Below, piece after piece: positions 56,751-64,000 of a DNA stretch of 64,000 nt. This DNA is from Rhynchospora pubera (Eukaryota > Streptophyta > Magnoliopsida > Poales > Cyperaceae): the NCBI GenBank assembly GCA_028095005.1, contig CM051463.1:82255002-82319001 (forward strand). The letters run 5' to 3'. Below the pieces are notes generated by a model. It did not search any database. It worked only from the letters and a program-made list of their open reading frames with translations, and was not told the DNA's origin. The translations under genes were made by a program, and so were the position numbers. Position 1 is the stretch's first letter. Each line of letters begins with the position of its first letter.

Positions 56751-57816
56751 GGAATCATATCCTCTGCCGACCTTTAAAAGGTCAACAGAGGGCAGACCTT
56801 TGATCTGATTCGTCGGTTTCTAATCCAACGATGCACACTGAAAAAGAAAAAACAAAAGGCATAACAACCTGCCCGCTCGAGATATCTGTCCTACCCAAGT
56901 ACCCAACCCCTCTCTCGTTCTCTCGCCATTGAAAGTCAAAATTCCAAGCACACGAACCCACTTGCTCTGAGAAGCTCTACCTCCGATCTGTCACTCTCAC
57001 GGTCTCACCCCGATGCTTTATTTCCCTCCGTTGGTCACACATCGACCTCCGACCTCAGGTTTTACATCCCACCCGGCCTTCGACATGTTCTTCTCACACA
57101 CACACTCAGTACATTTTATTTTTACTTTCAAATTAGCCCCTATTGAATTCAATTTTGTTGTTTTCCTCTCTTCAGTTTTTACTTGAGGAAGCTTATTGCC
57201 TCTTTTCTAGTGGGTCTGAAAAAAGACGTGTACTGGTTGGCTAATTACTAGAAAATCTTACAACTATGCATCTTGGTCACTTGTTTTTTTTTTTTGATTA
57301 ATTAGTATAATCAGTTAATTTCAAAGTAGCAGTGAGGCGATAAAATTTTTAGTCTACTTTTCTGGTATCATTTGATTGGACTTTTATGCATAGTCACTAT
57401 TCATATGTTGTAACTTTTCAAAGCAACAATGAGGCGATGAAATTGCTCGTCTTGGTACCTATGCTTTTATGTATGCTTTTTACGAATTGATGAGGGACTC
57501 GTCATTTTAAATAGCAGCAACGTTGTGGCTAAAAGGGTGGGATGAAAAAACATGTCGAAGGATGGAAGAGAGAGAATCCTGAGGTCAACGGAGGGAAATA
57601 AAGGGGTAGAGTGACACTGTAACAGAGCGGAGGTAGAGCTTCTCAAAGCGAAAGAACGAGACAGAAAGGTTGGGCAAAGCAGAGATCTCAAGCGGGCAGG
57701 TCGTATGGCTTTTATTTCTTCTTTTTCCGTGCGCATCGTTGGATCAAAAACCGATGGATCAGATTAAAGGTCTGCCCTCTGCTGACCTTTTAAAGGTCGG
57801 CAGAGGATATGATTCC
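56751..57816. mobile_element. Mutator-like foldback element, 1066 bp, long inverted arms
   Basis: The left arm (56751 to about 57075) and right arm (about 57535-57816) are inverted copies. They start GGAATCATATCCTCTGCC and end GGCAGAGGATATGATTCC. Inner matches include TTTATTTCCCTCCGTTG with CAACGGAGGGAAATAAA. The flanks AGAACTGACC (56741-56750) and AGAAGTGACC (57817-57826) are a 10-bp duplication with one mismatch. Arms of about 300 bp and this duplication length fit a non-autonomous Mutator-like element. The centre has no transposase. Confidence 0.85.
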
Positions 57817-57826
57817 AGAAGTGACC

Positions 57827-57871
57827 TCTCACCAATATTCCCTCCCGTTGCTTTACTGTTACTTACCTCCA

Positions 57872-57902
<31 letters not shown>

Positions 57903-59073
57903 CTTCGCTTTCCAGAAACAGCGCTTCTTCTCCAAATTCCTCGTGTATTTCAATTTCACTACACTAATCTAGCTCGTGGGTTTCCTCTCGCAACTTTCAG
58001 CTTCAAATCAGGTTTAATTTAATTTCTGACAAAAAAAAAGACATTGGTTTGGAGGCCTCAATTAAGTCCTGAATTCAGAGATTACCAACTTTTGTAAAAG
58101 AGTTTGTCAATCACGCCATCTGGTTAACTATATTATATATAAGCCACTTCAGATCTTGTACAACTTCCAATGTAATCAATTTTTGTCATTTTTCTCAATG
58201 TATTTGCTGTTTCAGACTTTCAGTGCCTTCATTTTTTGATAACTGTGATCGCTCCATTCCCACTCAGGTATTCCTTCACATTTCAATTTATTTATTGCAT
58301 TTTCTTTTTAAACAAAAATGGGTCCTTCTATTTATTGCACACTTTTATTGCAGAAAATAAAGTATATAATTAATCAACATCTCACTGATCCTACTAGACC
58401 TAACTCATATAATTGTGAGCTTTATTGAATATGTACCGTTAAATTCCTGGAGAGATCAAGTGTAGCGGACATCCCATAATCACAGTATTACGTAGTGCTC
58501 AATCCATTATGGATCCAAGCACAGATTCAACAATGCCAAATTTCTTTACCAGTCAATTTGTGTAATTAATTGCTTGTGTTTTTATTCTGTTGACCACTAT
58601 TTTATCAATTTAGTGAGATCTTTCCATTAGACAAACCTGCTTGTGAATACTTGTTGTAATTAGTCTAACGTCAACCTTCTTTCTTGTCATGATAAGTTAT
58701 CCATTGCCAGTTTAGTCTACTATCATACATTGTCAGAAATTTGCAAGTCATAGTTTACTGGTAAATACTGTTAGCATATTATTATGCTTAGAAAATTAAA
58801 ATTAAAAAAGAAAAAAGAAAAACCTCTTTCCTTTGACTCGACTACTTTCTTCCACAATCTTCTGAGTGTAAAGCAATCTCTAATAATTTATTAAGGTTTA
58901 CGCCTGACATACTTTGGTTTGTCATTAGTAGGTTCAGGCTTAGCATGGTGGAGCTTGTCAGTAATTGCATGGAGCTTTTGAGTTGTTCTGTAGCTGTTTG
59001 CCACCCCACTGATTTGTAGTGGGTTGGCATTCAAACAAGTCTGAAGTTTGCGATACAAGTCCATAGAGTTGGG
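57827..59073 (+). promoter_or_regulatory. Promoter and 5' UTR region of the GT14 gene
   Basis: A (CT)n run at about 57879-57902 is followed by a pyrimidine-rich leader-like stretch. Possible 5' UTR donors are CAAATCAG/GTTTAA near 58012 and CACTCAG/GTATTC near 58268, with an acceptor near 58930 (TTAGTAG/GTTCAGG). An in-frame TAG at 59017-59019 shows that translation cannot start upstream of 59074 in this exon. Splicing here is not proven. Confidence 0.4.
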
Positions 59074-62000
59074 ATGAAGAGAAAGGGGGTTGGGGTTGCA
59101 AAGCGCAAGAGATTAATCAGAATGGCATGGTGCCTTCTTCTCTTGGTGTTTCTGGGCACTCTTTTTCTCCATTCTTTCTCAGAAGATGGGTCCTCCATGT
59201 CAGAGGCTGAGGAGGAATCACAGAATAAGAATAAGATTGCATTCCTGTTCATTGCAAGGAACAGGCTTCCACTAGACATGATTTGGCATGCATTCTTTGA
59301 GGTTCTCTCTTTTCCCCTTTTCTTCCTTCCCTGCCTTTCCCTTTTTCATTTTCCCATTCTTTTAAGTTGATGTTCAAGTTCAATTCAATTATTTAAAAAA
59401 ATATATATTAGGAAGAAAAAGAGGGAAAATTTTCAATTCTGGTGCATTCAAGGCCTGGCTTCGTGTTAAATAAGGTCACCACTCGCTCTTCTTTCTTCTT
59501 CAACCGCCAAGTCAACAATAGTGTCCAGGTCACTTCTCTCTCCCATCATTTTCTTGTATTCTCAGTTTACCTCAATCGCATTCCCACTGTAAGATACTTG
59601 TTTAATTAAATTGATCGTTTCAGGTGGATTGGGGAGAAGCAAGCATGCTAGAAGCAGAGCGGATCTTGCTGAGGAACGCACTCTTAGATCCTGACAATGA
59701 TAGATTTGTTTTTCTCTCTGACAGGTTATCTTCTTCTCTAATCTTCCTTCACCAACCTATACCAATAAGCATCTTGTGTTTATAATGGCTACATTTTCCA
59801 TATATTTCTTTTTTTTTTTTTGTTATTGGTCCTCTCTTGATTTCCTCTCTCTCTCTCTCTCTCCTTCTATTTTTTTGAACAGTTGCATACCTTTGTACAA
59901 CTTCAGCTATACATACGACTACATCATGTCCAGTATGCGCAGTTTTGTTGACAGGTACTTCTTCTCCTTGGTAGTCAGATTGTCTGCTATGAGGATACCT
60001 CTTTGTTCTTACTGGAAGTATATATTTTTTTTCATTCCTTTACTTGAAAAATATGCACCTGATATTTATTTAATGTAGTGTTGGAAATTATATGTAAGTG
60101 GAAGACAAATTTTTGCAGTTTCTGATCATGTCTTTTTGTAAAAATAATAAAAAAACATTGTACTGCCGTGTGAGAGCCTAGCATGCTTCAATTTAATAAA
60201 TAAGGATTTCTGTTATGGCAAAAGTGGTGATAATAATAATGAAAGCAGCTTTGCAGATGCCAAGGAGGGTCGGTATAATCCTAGAATGAACCCTGTAATT
60301 CCAATTCAGAATTGGAGAAAAGGCTCTCAGGTACTCTTTCTTTTCTAACCCAAGGCCAAAAAAATTAAACCATTAAATATGAAGCCCCATTTTGGTTCCC
60401 TATTTTTTTCATATGTTCTATTTATTTTTCTGAAAACTATAGCTTGACAACATTATTGCTCAAAAAGCTGCTTATATCTGAATTTATGTAAATGATATCC
60501 ATAACATAAACTAAAACTTATATAAAACATATAATCATAATAACTTGAGACTATACAAGATAAGACAATGGAGGAAACTAAAAGAACACCTGGATATTTT
60601 GTTTATGATTTATTTCATATATGTTGCTAGTCAATCTCACAATGGTTCTGGACTTCTGGTGAAGCACCATTTGTGGATGGGTATTAGCAGATACCTACTC
60701 TTCATGAATTGGTATTAGATGGTTCTAGGCCTTACAAAACCTATATTGGCTAGTAATAGTTCACAGTATATTTGGGTGGGATTGCTTGACAAGGATATAA
60801 TTATAACCAGTTAAACAGATTCTTATCAAATTCCTCAACTGCAAACTTTCAACTACTCTAGCGTTGAAACCTAAAACTACAATAATAATCAGAGAAACCA
60901 ACAATACAACAATTGATAGTAGCACAAAGCCTACCAGTTAGCCTTTTTCTTTCCAAAATTTGAGGAGACTAAAAATTAAGACATAATTTTTTTAATTTAA
61001 AATCTTTTGTATGACAAAGTTGCAAATAAGTTCATCCAATTTTACCCAATGCACTATAGACCCTGAATGAAGAAAGGATGAAGGTAGGTCTGGGATGTCA
61101 AGCCAAAACAATAGGCTATTATGGTAGCATCAGAGGGGACTTCAATACAACCTCACCTTCTAGGATTTTGTAATTTGTAGTCCATCTATCCACTAATTCA
61201 ATGAAACAAGTAGGAAAATATTATGTATCGAGTACTGTGACTGGAGAGAGGGTAAGAGAGAGAGAAAGACCGAGAGAGATTACTGTCAAATGGAAAAGGG
61301 AAAGTGAAAGCAGCTCTTTACTGCATTCTGAATTGTTGTTTACCTATGAGATTGGAAGTGGCACTTTCTAACAAAATACATTTTTATATTCTTTCTTTCA
61401 AAATTAAACAAGAAACAACATTTATGTTTAAGGGACACCAAGTAGTTCTTATTTGTTATTTTTGGAGCAGTGGGCTGTGTTAATAAGGAAGCATGCTGAG
61501 GCGGTGGTTAATGATAAAACAGTCTTCCTGCAGTTTCAAAAGCATTGCAGGGTATCTTACGAAACCTCTTATTTTAACTTTGTTACTTTTTCTGCAACAT
61601 TTTTTTTCACTCAAAAGCATTTCTTATTGTAAATTCTGCAGCGAAGATCTCTACCTGAATTTTGGCGTGACCAACCTTTTGTAAGTTGCAACTATTGTTG
61701 ACTTATTATTTAAAATAAAAATGTTAAACCTAATCTGGCCTCGTGTATATTTGTTCTTTCTCTTTATTTGAATTTTGCAATTCATAGCCTATATTTCCAT
61801 TACTCTTTAGTTGGAATTAGATTTTGCAAACATCATTTCAGTAGTTACCAAGTTGGGAGAGCGTATCCTCTGGATGGTTGAATATCAACCATCCAGTGGA
61901 CGTCTTTCGATACGAGCCGTCTGATTTAATCTAAACGGTTAGATTTTTTCGGGCCTATCAATCTTAGTATCATGCACGGGGCATTTATAGCCATTGAGAT

Positions 62001-63052
62001 TAAATCAGACGGCTGAGATCGAACCATCCACTGGATGGCCATCCAGAGGATGCGAATTCACCAAGTTGGAACCAATTTGGTTGGAACAGATTTTTGTTAC
62101 ATGTTAAGCAATGTTTTGCTTAATGGCTTAATCAATCGGCAGTTCGGCACCAAAGGAAATATGTTTTCCAAGTCTTTCACTTATATACTAAATACAAATA
62201 ATGGTTTTAAGGATTAAATTTTTCATTTTTTCCCCTCGCTTGTCATGAGCAGCCAGTGAATCCAGCAAAAGAGCACAACTGCATTCCAGATGAGCACTAT
62301 GTCCAAACTTTGATTGCGGTAAGAACCTTTTCGTCCCCCCCCCCCCTTTCCTCCTTCCTTTTATATGATTAAAAGATAATATTATTTTTGGTTTTTACTT
62401 ATGCTTTGGACTATTTTTTTTTAAAAAAAAAAAAAAAGCAAGAGGGACTAGAAGGAGAGATTATCAGGAGGTCGTTGACACATTCTGCTTGGGACCTGTC
62501 AGCGACAAGAGACAAGGAGAGGCGTGGATGGCATCCTGTCACTTACCGCCTCAATGATGCCACCCCTTCCCTCATTCAATTTATCAAGGTTGGTTACCTC
62601 TCAAGCCCCCTAACCTTCATTCTTATAATGTGACTTTATACAGATGCTCTTTTTTTAGCGTACTCTACCACTTTTCTCATTTAAGAAAAAGCATCCATAC
62701 AAAATTTTAAGTGTTTCAGAAGGAAAAAGAATCCCCCTAAAAGGCTCGCTAGCATTTGTACAGGTGCCTTGCATCTAGTGGCATTGGCACTGGCCCTTTC
62801 CTAGCACTATCCAGCAACAACCAAATACAGATGGCCATTAATTTTCTTATTTAATTACTTGGCTCTTTCCTGTAATATTATTTTCAGGGAATAGACAATA
62901 TACACTTCGAAACGGAGAATAGGAGGGAATGGTGTGCCAGCAAAGGTAGACCTGCCCCTTGCTTCCTCTTTTCACGCAAGTTCACTCGCTCTGCTGCTGT
63001 CAGGCTTCTTAACTCGGTATTGGCACAATTTCTCCTCCATTGTCCAAAATAG
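59074..63052 (+). CDS. GT14/DUF266 (BC10-like) type II membrane glycosyltransferase, 366 aa
   Basis: Ten exons: 59074-59301, 59412-59528, 59624-59724, 59883-59954, 60249-60330, 61471-61551, 61642-61680, 62253-62318, 62439-62588 and 62888-63052. They sum to 1101 nt and all junctions are GT-AG. A short basic N-terminus is followed by one membrane anchor (MAWCLLLLVFLGTLFLHSF), as in Golgi type II enzymes. Family motifs in order: FLFIARNRLPLDMIWHAFFE; VDWGEASMLEAERILL; FVFLSDSCIPLYNF; CIPDEHYVQTL; GWHPVTYRLND; CFLFSRKFTRSAAVRLL. These match the plant core-2/I-branching-like GT14 family (DUF266), whose rice member BC10 affects cell-wall properties. The sugar donor and acceptor are unknown. The start is the first ATG after an in-frame stop. 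A foldback element lies just upstream of the 5' region, and intron 7 holds a MITE. The acceptor of intron 8 is odd (poly-A before AG). Confidence 0.92.
60331..61470 (+). other. Long intron 5 of the GT14 gene
   Basis: This 1140-bp intron is far longer than the others (mostly about 90-310 bp; only the MITE-bearing intron 7, 572 bp, comes close). It shows AT-rich sequence and a GAGAGAGAGAAAGA run near 61250, but no element with clear ends. Confidence 0.6.
61857..62059. mobile_element. Mutator-like MITE, 203 bp, in intron 7 of the GT14 gene
   Basis: The left end GAGAGCGTATCCTCTGGATGG pairs with the right end CCATCCAGAGGATGCGAATTC, with a few mismatches at the tips. ACCAAGTTGG occurs perfectly on both sides (61847-61856 and 62060-62069). 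A further inner inverted pair (AGCCGTCTGATTTAATCT with GATTAAATCAGACGGCT) makes most of it a hairpin. The 10-bp duplication suggests a Mutator-type source. It does not touch the splice sites. Confidence 0.85.
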
Positions 63053-64000
63053 AAGAACTAAATGCAACATCACTGGCCTGCTGCAACCCCCTAATGCATT
63101 ATTGAATCTGGATGAAAACATATCCGATGATACTGTTATATTGTGAACCAAATGCATTAATAAGAGAGAGGAACAAAAAAAAAAAAAAAATAGAGAGAAG
63201 CTTAAAAGTTTGAGCAATCCGATCTCTTTAAATAAGAATGCATTTCTTACTAGTTTTATCGACCTTAAACTTCTCCCTACCTTTTGCAGTCCCTTATAGC
63301 TGTCAGATGAAGTGAAGTGCCACCTCATAGTAGAAGCATTGGTTCAGTGATACTTGTACATTTGGGGTATAGAAACATAGAAACTGCCTACAAATTTCAT
63401 ATCCCTTTTTATGTATCATGTTACAAACTTATACCCAAACGATACTGTTGTTGTATAGGAAACAGTTTTATCCCGCGTAGCTTGTAATTGGATCACTCAT
63501 TCTTTTCCAATTTTTCATTGCTTTAGCTTAGCTGATTGTTATGTCGAAGCCTCTATTATGCCCTCCAATTTTAATATATATATCGCTGCCCAAAACTTGC
63601 ATCAAATTGTCTGACATTACATGATTCTGTACACTCTCTGGCCTTTTCTCCGAATCTTCGTTTGAGTTCGTTTAAAAAGGCAATCAATTTTCTTCAAAAG
63701 GAATTTCCATATTTTAATCAATGAGGCAAGTATCATACTCTCTTTGAGATATTATTGCCAGAATGCCTTTCAAAGAGTGCATCTAATTAGTCGTCGGCGT
63801 TTGAGCTTCTCAAATTATCTTCCTTTTTTTTTTTGTCAACTGAATGGCACATAAAAGGGCTTTAATTTAGCCCTGATCGGAATAAATTCTTTTTCCGTGG
63901 AAATTGGATTTGGAATTGCCATATTATAGAAATCCATTGATTGAAATAAATAAATTTGATATCATTTGATCGGAATTTTTGTTGTTATCAAACCAACCTT
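63053..64000 (+). other. 3' UTR and downstream DNA of the GT14 gene
   Basis: The DNA is AT-rich with poly-A and poly-T runs (near 63175 and 63825). Several loose polyadenylation-like words occur (AATAAG near 63158, AATAAA near 63880), but none is decisive. No further gene is supported before the window ends. Confidence 0.5.

Noticed and set aside
1..64000. tRNA, rRNA or snoRNA genes
   Set aside because: I found no cloverleaf or A/B-box pair and no rRNA-like stretch; only PBS sites resemble tRNA 3' ends.

Overview
The window is nuclear DNA of a flowering plant, probably a eudicot; I cannot name the species. The evidence is spliced genes with GT-AG introns, an LRR receptor kinase and a GT14-type glycosyltransferase of plant families, plant-type Ty3 and Ty1/copia retrotransposons, and several plant MITEs. 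About two thirds of the window is transposable elements. There is no rRNA, tRNA or CRISPR.

1-31967: one giant Ty3 (Tat/Ogre-like) LTR retrotransposon, transcribed on the minus strand. The right LTR (26134-31967, about 5.8 kb) is its 5' LTR. The left LTR (1-5037) is its 3' LTR and is cut by the window edge, starting about 0.8 kb outside. The whole element is therefore about 32.8 kb. Over about 5 kb of LTR I count by eye 8 substitutions plus homopolymer indels, so the insertion is very young. It has a PBS, a PPT and one uninterrupted 4622-codon gag-pro-RT-RNaseH-integrase ORF (12160-26028). That ORF holds an acidic insert of about 1900 residues between two zinc-knuckle motifs. Between pol and the 3' LTR, on the opposite strand, lie two intron-containing genes. 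One (4397-8764, 7 exons, all introns phase 1, first exon inside the LTR) carries a plant-mobile-domain-like segment. The other (9177-10478, 2 exons, own TATA box) resembles plant transposon-associated proteins. This antisense gene pair is the most interesting system in the window.

31968-about 41075: a graveyard of older elements. A plus-strand relative (PPT and LTR from 32886) shares the giant's PPT context almost base for base. It carries a 582-bp MITE with a perfect 9-bp target duplication. Next comes a truncated minus-strand Ty3 element (gag-pro-partial RT, PBS and LTR at 37290-40640) and a possible solo LTR.

41076-50975: AT-rich DNA with a 149-bp Tourist-like MITE, a complete Ty1/copia element (43662-48955, 321-bp LTRs, AAATA target duplication) and a 901-bp Tourist-like MITE. 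The copia element is dead: one stop codon in gag and a Lys in place of the catalytic Glu of integrase.

51796-63052: two host genes in tandem on the plus strand. The first is an 11-exon LRR-II receptor-like kinase (634 aa). The second is a 10-exon GT14/DUF266 (BC10-like) type II membrane glycosyltransferase (366 aa). A 1066-bp Mutator-like foldback element sits just upstream of the second gene, and a 203-bp MITE lies in its seventh intron.
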